Below, piece by piece: positions 37,070 to 46,979 of a stretch of DNA of 64,000 bases (position 1 is its first letter; each line of letters begins with the position of its first letter). Source of the stretch: Sphingomonas metalli (GTDB lineage Bacteria; Pseudomonadota; Alphaproteobacteria; Sphingomonadales; Sphingomonadaceae); the NCBI RefSeq assembly GCF_014641735.1, contig NZ_BMIH01000001.1, positions 248,001 through 312,000 of the forward strand, read 5' to 3'. The translations under genes and the position numbers were made by a program. The notes beneath the pieces were generated by a model that worked only from the letters and a program-made list of their open reading frames with translations, searched no databases and was not told where the DNA came from.

Positions 37070-39667
37070 ATGTCCAACCCCGCCCCTACGCCGATGATGG
37101 CGCAGTATCTGACCTTGAAGGAGGAGGCGGGCGACTGCCTGCTCTTCTACCGCATGGGCGATTTCTTCGAGCTGTTCTTCGACGATGCCCGGGTCGCCAG
37201 CGCCTGTCTCGACATCGCGCTCACCGCGCGGGGCGAGCATGACGGCGACAAGGTCCCGATGTGCGGCGTACCGGTCCACAGCGCCACCGCCTATCTCCAG
37301 CGCCTGATCAAGGCCGGGCACCGCGTCGCCATCGCCGAGCAGACCGAAAGCCCGGAGGCGGCGCGCAAGGCGCGCGGATCCAAGGCGCTGGTGAACCGCG
37401 CGATCGTGCGCGTCGTCACCGCCGGCACGCTGACCGAGGAGGCGCTGCTCGATGCGCGCACCGACAATTGGTGCGTCGCGATCGGCGAGGCGGCGGGCGC
37501 GGTCGCGCTGGCGGCGGCCGATGTCTCGACCGGCCGCTTCCAGGTCATCACCCTGTCGCCCGATGCGGTGCCGGCGGAACTCGCCCGGCTGGCCGCGGCG
37601 GAGGTGGTCGCCTGCGATGCCGGCGCCTTCGCCGCCGCCGCCACGACGCTGCGGCCGCGTGCGGAGTTCGACAGCAATGCCGGCGAGGCGCGGCTGAAGC
37701 GCCAGTTCGGCGTCGCAACGCTCGACGGCTTCGGCCAGTTCGGCCGGGCGGAACTGGCCGCGGCGGGCGGCCTCGTCGCCTATCTCGACCATACGGCCAA
37801 GGGCGCCCTGCCCTTCCTCCGCCCGCCGGTCCTTCATCGCGCGGCCGGCACGATGGCGATCGATGCCGCGACGCGCGAAAGCCTGGAGCTGACCTGCACC
37901 ACCGGCGGCCAGCGCAAGGGATCGCTGCTCGATGCGGTCGACCGCACCGTCACCGGTGCCGGCGCGCGGCTGCTCGCCGCCGATCTGGGTGCGCCGCTGA
38001 TGGACCGCGCCGCGATCGACGCGCGGCTCGATCTCGTCCAATGGCTGCACGACGACGGCGCGATGCGGGAGCGTCTGCGCGCGAGCCTGAAGGCGATGCC
38101 CGATATCGGCCGCGCGCTCGGCCGGCTCGCCGCCGGGCGCGGCAGCCCGCGCGATCTCGGCCAGCTGCGCGATGGCCTCGACGGCGCATGGCATCTCGGC
38201 GAGCGGCTCGGCGACGGCGGCCCCGCGCTCCTCGCGGAACTCGCACCGGCGCTGCGCGGCCATGGCGCGCTGATCGACCTGCTCCGCCGCGCCCTCGTGC
38301 CCTCCCCGCCGATCGAGGCCAGCGCGGGCGGATATATCGCCGCGGGCTACGACCTTGCCCTCGACGACCTGCGCGATGCGGGTGCGGGCGGCCGCCGCGC
38401 CATCGCCGCGCTGGAGGCGGAGATGCGCAGCGTCACCGGCATTGCCGCGCTCAAGGTCCGCCACAACAATGTCCTCGGCTATCATGTCGAGGTACCCGCC
38501 CGTGCCGCGGACGCGCTGATGAAGCCCGACAGCGGCTTCACCCATCGCCAGACTCTGGCGGGCGTCGTCCGCTTCAACACGCCTGCGCTGCACGAGGTCG
38601 CGGTGAAGGTGTCGCAGGCGGGCGCCCATGCGCTCGCCGCCGAAGCCGCGCATCTGGAGGAACTCACCGCCACCGCGCTCGCCGATCGCGAACGCATCGC
38701 CGCCACCGCCGACGCGCTCGCCCGGCTCGACGTCGCGGCCGCCCTCGCCGAACGCGCGGCGGAAGGCGGCTGGGCGCGGCCGGCGCTGGTCGATCATGCC
38801 TGTTTCGAGATCGTCGGCGGCCGCCATCCGGTTGTCGAGGCCGCGGTCGCGAAAGCCGGCGAGCGCTTCGTCGCCAATGACTGCCGGCTGTCGGAAAGCT
38901 CCCGGCTATGGCTCGTCACCGGCCCCAATATGGGCGGCAAGTCGACCTTCCTTCGCCAGAACGCGCTGATCGCCGTCCTCGCGCAAGCCGGCAGCTTCGT
39001 GCCCGCGACGGAGGCGACGCTGGGGCTGGTCGACCGGCTGTTCAGCCGCGTCGGGGCGTCCGACAACCTCGCGCGCGGCCGATCCACCTTCATGGTCGAG
39101 ATGGTCGAGACGGCGGCGATCCTGGCGCAGGCCACCCCGCGCAGCTTCGTCATCCTCGACGAGGTCGGGCGCGGCACCTCCACCTATGACGGGCTCGCCA
39201 TCGCCTGGGCCGTGGTGGAGGCGATCCACGAGGACAATCGCTGCCGCTGCCTGTTCGCGACCCACTATCACGAGCTGACGCGCCTCGCCGAGCGGTGCGA
39301 CGCGCTGTCGCTCCATCATGTCCGCGCGCGCGAATGGAAGGGCGATCTGGTGCTCCTGCACGAGGTTGCCGATGGCCCGGCCGATCGCAGCTACGGCCTC
39401 GCCGTCGCGCGCCTCGCCGGCATGGCCCCGCAGACGGTCGCACGCGCGAAGGCGGTACTCGCCAAGCTGGAGGCGGGCCGTGCGAAGACCGGCGGCATCG
39501 CGGCAGGCCTCGACGACCTCCCCCTCTTCGCCGCCGCGCGCGAGGTGGAGGAGCCGGCCCCCGATCCCCTGCGCCAGATGGTCGAGGCGCTCGATGTCGA
39601 CGCCTTGACCCCGCGCGAGGCGCTGGACACACTCTACCGGATGAAGGGGATCGTTCGGAAGGGGTAG
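37070..39667 (+). CDS. mutS: DNA mismatch repair protein MutS
   Basis: 865 residues, full length. The mismatch-binding N-terminus has YRMGDFFELFFDDA near residue 25 onward, with the Phe-x-Glu wedge motif (FFEL). The C-terminal ATPase has Walker A GPNMGGKST near residue 618, Walker B FVILDEVGRGTST and the HYHELT motif. MutS scans DNA for mismatches and recruits MutL. Its stop lies one base before the next gene, so the two are likely co-transcribed. Confidence 0.97.
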   Translation: MSNPAPTPMMAQYLTLKEEAGDCLLFYRMGDFFELFFDDARVASACLDIALTARGEHDGDKVPMCGVPVHSATAYLQRLIKAGHRVAIAEQTESPEAARKARGSKALVNRAIVRVVTAGTLTEEALLDARTDNWCVAIGEAAGAVALAAADVSTGRFQVITLSPDAVPAELARLAAAEVVACDAGAFAAAATTLRPRAEFDSNAGEARLKRQFGVATLDGFGQFGRAELAAAGGLVAYLDHTAKGALPFLRPPVLHRAAGTMAIDAATRESLELTCTTGGQRKGSLLDAVDRTVTGAGARLLAADLGAPLMDRAAIDARLDLVQWLHDDGAMRERLRASLKAMPDIGRALGRLAAGRGSPRDLGQLRDGLDGAWHLGERLGDGGPALLAELAPALRGHGALIDLLRRALVPSPPIEASAGGYIAAGYDLALDDLRDAGAGGRRAIAALEAEMRSVTGIAALKVRHNNVLGYHVEVPARAADALMKPDSGFTHRQTLAGVVRFNTPALHEVAVKVSQAGAHALAAEAAHLEELTATALADRERIAATADALARLDVAAALAERAAEGGWARPALVDHACFEIVGGRHPVVEAAVAKAGERFVANDCRLSESSRLWLVTGPNMGGKSTFLRQNALIAVLAQAGSFVPATEATLGLVDRLFSRVGASDNLARGRSTFMVEMVETAAILAQATPRSFVILDEVGRGTSTYDGLAIAWAVVEAIHEDNRCRCLFATHYHELTRLAERCDALSLHHVRAREWKGDLVLLHEVADGPADRSYGLAVARLAGMAPQTVARAKAVLAKLEAGRAKTGGIAAGLDDLPLFAAAREVEEPAPDPLRQMVEALDVDALTPREALDTLYRMKGIVRKG

Positions 39668-39668
39668 G

Positions 39669-40115
39669 ATGCTGGGATTGGCCGCATTGTTACTGGTTCA
39701 GGCGGCGCCGTCGCCCCCGGCCGAAGCGCTGCCGCTCGCGCGCGAGCTGGCCGAGGCGGGTACGCTCGCCACGCTGCTGCCCATGCTGATCGGCAAGGAT
39801 CTGGACGATCTCGCCAAGGAGCGCCCCGGCTTCACGCCCGAACAGCAGCGGCAACTCCGCGCCACGGGGGAAGCCATCGCCGCCCGCCGCCGCGGCCAAG
39901 TCATCGACGCGCTGGCCACGGCCTATGCCCGTCGCCTGTCGGTCGCCGACCTGCGCACGCTGGTGGCGGCAAGCCGCACGCCTGCCGCACGGGCGAAGCG
40001 CGCCGCCGACGTCCCTGTGACGATGGAGGCCATGGCGACGCTCGGCTCGATCGACCTCAAGAAGGAGACGGCGGCGCAATTCTGTCGCGACACCCGTCTC
40101 TTCTGCGACCGCTAA
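39669..40115 (+). CDS. DUF2059-like small exported protein
   Basis: 148 residues with a hydrophobic N-terminus (MLGLAALLLVQAAPSPPAEA) that may be a signal peptide. The body includes ALATAYARRLSVADLRTLVA near residues 81-100, typical of DUF2059 helical proteins. The single-base spacing after mutS suggests shared expression, not shared function. No catalytic motif is visible. Function unknown. Confidence 0.72.
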   Translation: MLGLAALLLVQAAPSPPAEALPLARELAEAGTLATLLPMLIGKDLDDLAKERPGFTPEQQRQLRATGEAIAARRRGQVIDALATAYARRLSVADLRTLVAASRTPAARAKRAADVPVTMEAMATLGSIDLKKETAAQFCRDTRLFCDR

Positions 40116-40137
40116 GGCAAGCGGAAGAACATCAACC

Positions 40138-40863
40138 ATGGTCGATTTCCGCCTGAACCCCGCGCTGGATGCGGATGCGCTCGCCAGCGTCTACCGCCTC
40201 GATCGTCACCTGCGCATTCCGGATTTCCTCGCGCCCGAGGGTGCCGAGGCACTACGCCAACACCTCGCCGGCCGGGACGACTGGCGTCAGGTGATGAACA
40301 GCGGCGACAAGGTCTTCGAATTGGATCGCACGACGCAGGCGAGCCTGTCGCCGGACCGGCGCGTGGCGCTCGACGACGCGCTCGCCGCCGGAGCCCGCGA
40401 GGGCTTCCAGTACCGCTACGAGACCGTGCGCATATCCGATGCGGCGAGCGTTCGCGACGCATCCAGCGACCTGCTGGCGGCCTTCGCCCGGTGGCTCTCC
40501 GGCGGCGAGGCGCTCGCCTTCCTGTCGCGCGTGATCGATGCCCCCGACCTCGTCTTCGCCGATGCGCAGGCGACGGCCTATGCGCCGGGCGACTTCCTGA
40601 CGGGGCATGACGACGAGGTCCCCGGCAAGGATCGGCGCGCCGCCTATGTCTTCGGCCTCAATCCGCGTTGGCGGCCCGAATGGGGCGGCTTGTTGCTGTT
40701 CCACGAGGCGGCCGACCGGCTGACCGGCGTCAGCCCCGGCTTCAACACGCTCGACCTGCTCGCGGTGCCCCAACCGCACAGCGTCTCGATGGTGACGCGC
40801 GCGGCCGCCAACCGTCGCTATTCGATCACCGGATGGCTGCGCGCCCAGCCCCAGCCGGCCTGA
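40138..40863 (+). CDS. 2-oxoglutarate and iron-dependent oxygenase family protein
   Basis: 241 residues with the double-stranded beta-helix fold. The iron facial triad is HDDE in FLTGHDDEVPGK (about His 161, Asp 163) and the distal His in PQPHSVSMV, with the 2-oxoglutarate-binding Arg following in RRYSITGWLR. The GGLLLFHEA strand lies between them. Related enzymes hydroxylate proteins or nucleic acids; the target here is not known. Third in the mutS-led string. Confidence 0.83.
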   Translation: MVDFRLNPALDADALASVYRLDRHLRIPDFLAPEGAEALRQHLAGRDDWRQVMNSGDKVFELDRTTQASLSPDRRVALDDALAAGAREGFQYRYETVRISDAASVRDASSDLLAAFARWLSGGEALAFLSRVIDAPDLVFADAQATAYAPGDFLTGHDDEVPGKDRRAAYVFGLNPRWRPEWGGLLLFHEAADRLTGVSPGFNTLDLLAVPQPHSVSMVTRAAANRRYSITGWLRAQPQPA

Positions 40864-40909
40864 TCCGCGCTCTGGCGTTCGCCTGCGCGCGCGGCCATGG
40901 TGCGCCGCG

Positions 40910-43624
40910 ATGAGCCGCTTCGACACCCTGCCCAACCGCCGCGCCATCGCCGATCGTCGCGCCCTGGCGGAGGCGATCGCCGCCCTGCCCGATGCCGGGC
41001 TGCGCCCCGCCGCGGTCGCGCTGCTGCGCGAGACCCTCGCGGCCGGTCGCGAGGAGATCGCCCGCCGCCTGTCCGAACATCCCAGCCGCGGGCTGGAGGT
41101 GGCGGCGGCGCAGGCCTATCTGATCGACCAGCTCGTCCGCCTGCTCTTCGACCTCGTCGTGTCGCGGCTGCACCCGTGCGAGCAGCCGATCCTGGTGCTG
41201 GCGGTGGGCGGCTATGGCCGCGGCGAGATGGCGGCGCATTCCGATGTCGATATCGGCTTCCTCACCGGCGCGCGCGCGACGCCCGCCGCGGAGGCGGCGA
41301 TCGAGGCCATGCTCTACGCGCTCTGGGATCTGGGGCTGAAGGTCGGCCATAGCAGCCGCTCGCTCGACGAGATGATCCGCCAGGCGAAGAGCGACGTGAC
41401 AATCCGGACCGCGCTGCTGGAAGCGCGATACGTCACCGGCGATCAGGCGCTGTACGACGAGGCCTCGCGCCGCTTCAAGGCGGAGGTGCAGCGCGGTACC
41501 GAGCGGCGCTTCGTCGCCGACAAGCTCGCCGAGCGCGACGCCCGCCACCTGCGAATGGGCGACACGCGCTACGTCGTCGAGCCCAACGTCAAGGAGGGCA
41601 AGGGTGGGCTGCGCGACCTGCATACGCTCTTCTGGATCGGCAAATATGTCTACGACGTCGAACGGGCGCGCCAGCTGGTCGATGTCGGGCTGCTGACCGC
41701 GGCCGAATACCGGCTGTTCCACCGCGCCGACGAATTCCTCTGGGCGGTGCGCTGCCATCTGCACGTCATCACCGGCCGCGCCGAGGATCGCCTGACCTTC
41801 GACGTCCAGCGCGAGATCGCTTCGCGCATGCGGTTCCGCGACCGTGCGGGCAAGCTCGGCGTCGAGCGGTTCATGCAATATTACTTCCTCCAGGCCCGTT
41901 CGGTCGGCGTGCTGACCGGCGTCTTCCTCTCGCATCTCGACGAGCGCTTCGCAGCGCGCGGGCGGCGACTCGGCTTCCCGCGGATCCGCCGCGCGCCGCG
42001 CCGGCTGCGCGGCTTCGTCATGGATCGCGGTCGTCTGGCCATGCCGCGCGACGACTTCTTCCAGGAAGATCCGGTGCGCCTGCTCGAGATCTTCGCGCTC
42101 GCCGATGCGGAGGGGCTGGAGATCCACCCGCTCAGCATGCGCGCCGCCGCGCGCGATGCGAAGCTGATCGACGACTATCGCAACGATCCGCGCGCCAATG
42201 CGATCTTCCTCGAACTGCTCACCTCTCCGGGCGACCCGGAGCTGGTGCTGCGCTGGATGAACGAGGCAGGCGTGTTCGGCCGCTTCGTGCCCGACTTCGG
42301 CCGCGTCGTCGCGCAGATGCAGTTCGACATGTACCATCACTTCACCGTCGACGAGCATACGATCCGCGCCATCGGCCTGGTCGCGAAGATCGAGGCGGGT
42401 ACGCTGAAGGAGGATCACCCGCTCGCCACCGGCGTGATCGACCAGATCGTCTCGCGCCGGGCACTCCGCGTCGCGGTGTTGCTGCACGACATCGCGAAGG
42501 GGCGCGGCGGCGATCACTCCATCCTGGGCGCGGCGGTGGCCGAGCGGCTCTGCCCGCGCTTCGGCATGACCCCGGCCGAGACCGAGACGGTGGCATGGCT
42601 GGTCCGCCACCACCTGCTGATGTCCGCCACCGCCTTCAAGCGCGACCTGTCGGACTTCAAGACGATCCTGGATTTCGCCAATGTTGTCGCCAGCCCGGAG
42701 CGGCTGCGCCTGCTCCTCGTGCTGACCGTCGTCGACATCCGCGCGGTTGGTCCGGGGACGTGGAACGGCTGGAAGCGCCAGTTGCTCACCGACCTGTACG
42801 ACGCCGCCGAGGAGGTGCTGCGCCTCGGCCACAAGCAGCGGGGTCGCGAGGAGCGGATTGCCGCCAAGCAGGAGGCGCTGCACGCCGCGCTGGGCTGGGA
42901 CCGCGCGCGGTTCGACGCTCTGGTCCGTCGCCTGCCGCCGACCTATTGGATCGCCGAGCCGCCCGACGTGCTGGCGGCGAATGCCCGGCTGATGGACGCG
43001 GCCGGCGACGCCGCGCTGCTCATCCATGCCCAGGTCTATCCGGAACGCGGCGCGACGCTGGTGACCATCTACGCCGCCGACCATCCCGGCCTCTTCTACC
43101 GGATCGCCGGCGCGATCCACGTCGCCGGCGGCAACATCATCGATGCGCGCATCCACACGACGCGCGACGGCATGGCGATCGACAATTTCCTGGTGCAGGA
43201 CCCGCTTGGCCGGCCGTTCGACGATGCCGGCCAGCTCGCCCGGCTGGAAGCGGCGATCCGCGACGCGCTCGCCAATCGCGGCAAGCTCACCGACCGTCTC
43301 GTCGCCAAGCCGGCCGCCCGGCCACGCGCGGACAGCTTCCCGATTCAGCCCAACGTCCTGATCGACAATGGCGCGTCGAACCGCTTCACGGTGGTGGAGG
43401 TCAACGCCCGCGACCGGCCGGCGCTGCTCAACCAGCTCGCCCATGCGCTCTTCCAGTCGAAGGTGACAATCCACTCCGCCCATGTCGCCACCTATGGCGA
43501 GCGGGCGGTCGACACCTTCTACCTCACCGACCTGACCGGCGACCGGATCACCGCCGCACCCCGGCTCAAGGCGCTGGAGAAGCGGCTGCTGGAAGCCGCG
43601 GCCGGCGCCGCCCGTACGGGTTGA
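40910..43624 (+). CDS. glnD: [Protein-PII] uridylyltransferase / uridylyl-removing enzyme
   Basis: 904 residues in the standard order. The nucleotidyltransferase has GGYGRGEMAAHSDVD (100-114), a PII-UTase helical domain follows, and an HD phosphohydrolase domain has HDIAKGRGGDHS near 525-536. Two ACT domains (about 710-790 and 825-900) complete it. It senses glutamine through the ACT domains and uridylylates or deuridylylates PII, controlling nitrogen assimilation. A small hairpin follows the stop at 43621-43647. Confidence 0.96.
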   Translation: MSRFDTLPNRRAIADRRALAEAIAALPDAGLRPAAVALLRETLAAGREEIARRLSEHPSRGLEVAAAQAYLIDQLVRLLFDLVVSRLHPCEQPILVLAVGGYGRGEMAAHSDVDIGFLTGARATPAAEAAIEAMLYALWDLGLKVGHSSRSLDEMIRQAKSDVTIRTALLEARYVTGDQALYDEASRRFKAEVQRGTERRFVADKLAERDARHLRMGDTRYVVEPNVKEGKGGLRDLHTLFWIGKYVYDVERARQLVDVGLLTAAEYRLFHRADEFLWAVRCHLHVITGRAEDRLTFDVQREIASRMRFRDRAGKLGVERFMQYYFLQARSVGVLTGVFLSHLDERFAARGRRLGFPRIRRAPRRLRGFVMDRGRLAMPRDDFFQEDPVRLLEIFALADAEGLEIHPLSMRAAARDAKLIDDYRNDPRANAIFLELLTSPGDPELVLRWMNEAGVFGRFVPDFGRVVAQMQFDMYHHFTVDEHTIRAIGLVAKIEAGTLKEDHPLATGVIDQIVSRRALRVAVLLHDIAKGRGGDHSILGAAVAERLCPRFGMTPAETETVAWLVRHHLLMSATAFKRDLSDFKTILDFANVVASPERLRLLLVLTVVDIRAVGPGTWNGWKRQLLTDLYDAAEEVLRLGHKQRGREERIAAKQEALHAALGWDRARFDALVRRLPPTYWIAEPPDVLAANARLMDAAGDAALLIHAQVYPERGATLVTIYAADHPGLFYRIAGAIHVAGGNIIDARIHTTRDGMAIDNFLVQDPLGRPFDDAGQLARLEAAIRDALANRGKLTDRLVAKPAARPRADSFPIQPNVLIDNGASNRFTVVEVNARDRPALLNQLAHALFQSKVTIHSAHVATYGERAVDTFYLTDLTGDRITAAPRLKALEKRLLEAAAGAARTG

Positions 43625-43659
43625 GGAGGAGACCTCTACCTCCTCAACCTGCCCCTAAA

Positions 43660-43756
43660 CCGTTCATGCTAGGCCTGTCGAAGCACTGTTCTTCTTGCCA
43701 CAAGCACCGACGCCCGAGGCAAACGCGCGGTGCTTCGACAACCTCAACACGAACGG
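43660..43756. repeat. Dispersed inverted repeat (CGAAGCAC type)
   Basis: A left arm around CTGTCGAAGCACTGTTCTTC (43660-43697) and a right arm on the opposite strand (43727-43756) share the core TTCGTGnTGAGnnTGTCGAA, the right arm being the better match. The same unit recurs three times in 57699-57980. It fills most of the 163-base gap between glnD and the convergent TonB receptor gene and may act as a terminator. Confidence 0.75.
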
Positions 43757-43787
43757 CGTGGGTTACGTTCGGCCTGGCGGCTTCCCC

Positions 43788-46688
43788 TCAGAACCGCGAC
43801 CGCAAGGTCACGCCGTAGGTCCGCGGCTCGGCCAGATAGGCCGAGTAGAGCGCGTTGGCGACGCTGCCGAAGCGCTGGGTGTTGGCGATCGACCCCGCCC
43901 CCTGGAAGGGCGAGTTGAAGGCGACCTGGATATAGTCCTGGTTCAGCAGGTTCTGCGCCCAGAATTCGAGCGCCCAGAGCTGCTTGGGCCCGCGCAGGCC
44001 GATGCGGGCATTGACCAGCGCATAGCCGTCCTGCCGCTTCTCCGGCGCCAGGTCGGAACCGGTATTGTAGTCGGAGGTCAGGCGGCCATCGACGTAGAAC
44101 AGCGCCGACATGCCGCTCGACCCGATATCCGGCGTCCAGGCGAGCGAGGTGGTGACGACGTTCTTCGGCGCATTCGACATCGCGCTGCCCGGCAGCAGGA
44201 ACAGCGCCGGATCGAGCGGCTCGCCGGCGGAACTGCCGACGAGGTTCTTGCGGAAATGCGTGTCGGCATAGGTGTAGCCGGCGGTGAAGGTGAAGTTGCG
44301 CGCGGGGTTCATTACCGCCTCCAGCTCCACGCCCTGCGAGATCACGCCCGGCTTGTCCGCCGCACCCACGCAGCTTCCGGTACCGGGCACCGCCGGCGCG
44401 TTGTCGCGATCGGCGCCGCCCAGATCGTTCTTGCAGCCCTGGATGTTCTGCACGACAAAGATCGAGCCGTTGAAGGTGTTGAGCTGGAAGTCGGTGAATT
44501 CCTGCCGGAACGCCGCGACGTTCAGGCTGAAGGCGCCGCGCACGTTGAACTTGGCGCCGACTTCATAGGCATTGACCTTCTCGGCATCGAAGCGCAGTCC
44601 CGAGGCATCGGAGGCGACGCGCGGCGCGAACACACCGTTCGGCCCGCCGAGGTCCGACCGGTCGAGATTGTAGCCGCCCGCCTTGTAACCCTTGGCGTAG
44701 GAGGCATAGGTCATCAGCCGCGGCGTCGGCTTCCACGACACGACCGCGGTGCCGGTGAACTCGCCGTCCTTGAAGCCGTCGCGCAGGTTCAACGCGTTGA
44801 GCGTCGAGGAGTTGTTGCCGACGCAGCTCAGCGTCACGATCGCCGCGATATACTGGCGCGCGGCGGCCGGGACTGCCGCATTCGCGATCAGCGGCGACAG
44901 GGTCGCCTGCTGCACCGGGCACAGCGTATTGTTGTTGTTGAAGTTGGCGCGGAAGTCCTTCTTCTCGTGCGTGTAGCGCAGGCCCAGCGTGACCGAGAGC
45001 GTGTCGGTCAGATTGATGATGTTGTGGGTGAAGAACGCGAAGTTCTCGCTGTTCTGCCGATAGACCGAGCCCTGATCGCCGACATTGTTGATCTGGTAGA
45101 GGCGGTCGAGCCCGGCCAGCACCGTCGGCCCCAGCGCACCGAAATTGGCGCCGATCGCCTGCCGCGCCGTCGCGCCGCCCAGCGCTGCCAGCGGCGTGGT
45201 GCCGAGGCAGCCGGGATTGTTCTGGTTCTGCAGGAACGAGGCGGGATTGGCGGTGGCGACGAGGCGGCAGGCGGCGAATTGGCCGTACTGTGCGCCGAAC
45301 TTGAAGTTGTCGACCAGCCGCAGCTTTTCCTTCGAATAGAAGCCGCCGATCAGCCAGTCGAGCTTGCCGTCGAATGCCGATCCGTTGAGGCGCACTTCCT
45401 GGGTGAAGGTATGGAACTGGCGATAGGCGTCGCCGTCGCCCGCGCGGTGCGCCAGATCGACATTGGTATAGTCGACGTCGCCAGCATTGCCGGACTTGTA
45501 TTCGCGATAAGCCGTGATCGAGGTCAGCGATGCGCCGCCGAGATCGACGTCGAGCTGGGCCGAGCCGCCATAGTCCTTGGTCTTGTTGCGATAGGTCTGG
45601 CCGGGCGTGATCGCGACCTCGCGGTTGAACGGATCGGAGCGGATGCCGGCCAACGGATAGGCCGCGCCCTGCCGCCGCAGGATGTCGACGATCCGGTTGC
45701 TGCTGTTGTACTGGAACGCGCCGCTGGCGTTGGTCGTGCTGCCGTTCGCGTTCTGCGTCACCACGGTGCCGGTCGGCACCTGCGTTTCCGACTGGCTGTA
45801 ATAAACCGCGCCGCAGCAGCTTTCGTTGCGATAGGTATAGTCGCCGATGATCCGCAGGCTGACCGCGTCGGTCGGCTTGAACAGCAACTGACCGCGGACG
45901 AAGTAGCGGTCGCGATCGTTGACGCGGCTCTCCGTCCCGTTCGCCGCGGTGACGTTGCGGTAGAAGCCGTCGCGCTTGTTGTAGACGCCGTCGACGCGGA
46001 AGGCGAGCGTGTCGCCGATCAGCGGACCGGTCAGGCCGCCGACGAAGCGGATATTGTCGTAATTGCCGTAGGTTGCCTCGGCGACCCCGCCAAAGGTGAA
46101 TTCGGGCGAGCGCGTGACGATGTTGATCAGGCCGGCCGAGGCGTTGCGGCCGAACAGCGTGCCCTGCGGACCGCGCAGCACCTCGACCCGTTCGATCTCG
46201 CCGAGTTCGTTGAGGCCGACGCCGGTACGGCTGCGATAGACGCCGTCGATGAACACCGCGACCGAGCTTTCGAGGCCCGGATTGTCGCCCACGGTGCCGA
46301 TGCCGCGGATGCGCGCGGAGGCATTCGCCTCGGATCCCGTCGAGGACACGAGCAGCGACGGCGCGAGCTGGTTCAGCTGGCGGATGTCGTTCGCGCCGGT
46401 GTTCTGCAGGGCTTCCTGCGTCACCGCGCTGACCGCGATCGGCACATCGCTCAGCGGGCTGGCGCGCCGCGTCGCGGTGACGATGATGTCGCCGGCGGTC
46501 GCACCGCGTTCCTCGCTCTCGGCAGCCGGGCCGGCACCGATCGTGCCGGCCTGCACAGCGCCCGCCGCCGTGCCCTGGCTCGGCACCTGCCGCTCCGCGC
46601 CCGTGGTGGGGGTCGGCTCCTGCGCCAGGGCGGGAGCGGCCAGGGCGATCGTCGCCGCAGCAGACAGCAGATACGCGGTCGCGCGCAT
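43788..46688 (-). CDS. TonB-dependent receptor
   Basis: 966 residues from the ATG at 46688, nine bases after AAGGAG; upstream in-frame ATG codons are too close or lack a site. Signal peptide MRATAYLLSAAATIALAAPA. After a Gly/Ala-rich linker, a TonB box-like stretch (DIIVTATRR, about 65) is followed by the plug domain with SARIRGIGTVGDNPGLESSV and a beta-barrel ending in RTYGVTLRSRF. It imports a scarce ligand, probably an iron complex or a glycan, across the outer membrane. Substrate not predictable from sequence. Confidence 0.92.
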   Translation of the reverse strand: MRATAYLLSAAATIALAAPALAQEPTPTTGAERQVPSQGTAAGAVQAGTIGAGPAAESEERGATAGDIIVTATRRASPLSDVPIAVSAVTQEALQNTGANDIRQLNQLAPSLLVSSTGSEANASARIRGIGTVGDNPGLESSVAVFIDGVYRSRTGVGLNELGEIERVEVLRGPQGTLFGRNASAGLINIVTRSPEFTFGGVAEATYGNYDNIRFVGGLTGPLIGDTLAFRVDGVYNKRDGFYRNVTAANGTESRVNDRDRYFVRGQLLFKPTDAVSLRIIGDYTYRNESCCGAVYYSQSETQVPTGTVVTQNANGSTTNASGAFQYNSSNRIVDILRRQGAAYPLAGIRSDPFNREVAITPGQTYRNKTKDYGGSAQLDVDLGGASLTSITAYREYKSGNAGDVDYTNVDLAHRAGDGDAYRQFHTFTQEVRLNGSAFDGKLDWLIGGFYSKEKLRLVDNFKFGAQYGQFAACRLVATANPASFLQNQNNPGCLGTTPLAALGGATARQAIGANFGALGPTVLAGLDRLYQINNVGDQGSVYRQNSENFAFFTHNIINLTDTLSVTLGLRYTHEKKDFRANFNNNNTLCPVQQATLSPLIANAAVPAAARQYIAAIVTLSCVGNNSSTLNALNLRDGFKDGEFTGTAVVSWKPTPRLMTYASYAKGYKAGGYNLDRSDLGGPNGVFAPRVASDASGLRFDAEKVNAYEVGAKFNVRGAFSLNVAAFRQEFTDFQLNTFNGSIFVVQNIQGCKNDLGGADRDNAPAVPGTGSCVGAADKPGVISQGVELEAVMNPARNFTFTAGYTYADTHFRKNLVGSSAGEPLDPALFLLPGSAMSNAPKNVVTTSLAWTPDIGSSGMSALFYVDGRLTSDYNTGSDLAPEKRQDGYALVNARIGLRGPKQLWALEFWAQNLLNQDYIQVAFNSPFQGAGSIANTQRFGSVANALYSAYLAEPRTYGVTLRSRF

Positions 46689-46710
46689 GGGCATCCTCTC
46701 CTTTTCGGTC

Positions 46711-46732
46711 GATATTCGTTGTTTCGAATATC
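46711..46732. promoter_or_regulatory. Perfect inverted repeat in the TonB receptor leader
   Basis: GATATTCG and CGAATATC are separated by six bases (TTGTTT). The element lies 8 bases upstream of the receptor ribosome-binding site (46698-46703), within the 291-base divergent gap. It is AT-rich against a GC-rich background, as expected for a repressor operator. No gene is seen in the rest of the gap. Confidence 0.55.
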
Positions 46733-46979
46733 TGGTTTGACGCCAGCTTAGCATCGCGCCCGGCAGCGTCTACCATTTTTGAAGATTGACCATGTTGCAG
46801 TCGCATATTCGCGTGCGGGTGTCACAGGGTCGCAACATCGTGCAGCGCAGCATCCGCCGCGACCGCGCTCGCGTCGCGGTCCTGCCTCGCGCCGCAACCG
46901 CGTGCTTGCCGTAGGGGAAAGCCGCATTGCCGTCGTCCCGCAGGTTGAACATGCCTCCTCGATCGGCTTAGCCGCAGCA

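Noticed and set aside
36896..38827. Long open frame of 643 codons opposite mutS
   Set aside because: It is the high-GC antisense shadow of mutS; composition is Arg/Ala/Gly-rich with no family motif.
43624..43647. Intrinsic terminator after glnD
   Set aside because: A short TTGAGGA/TCCTCAA stem is present but has no T tract and is weak.
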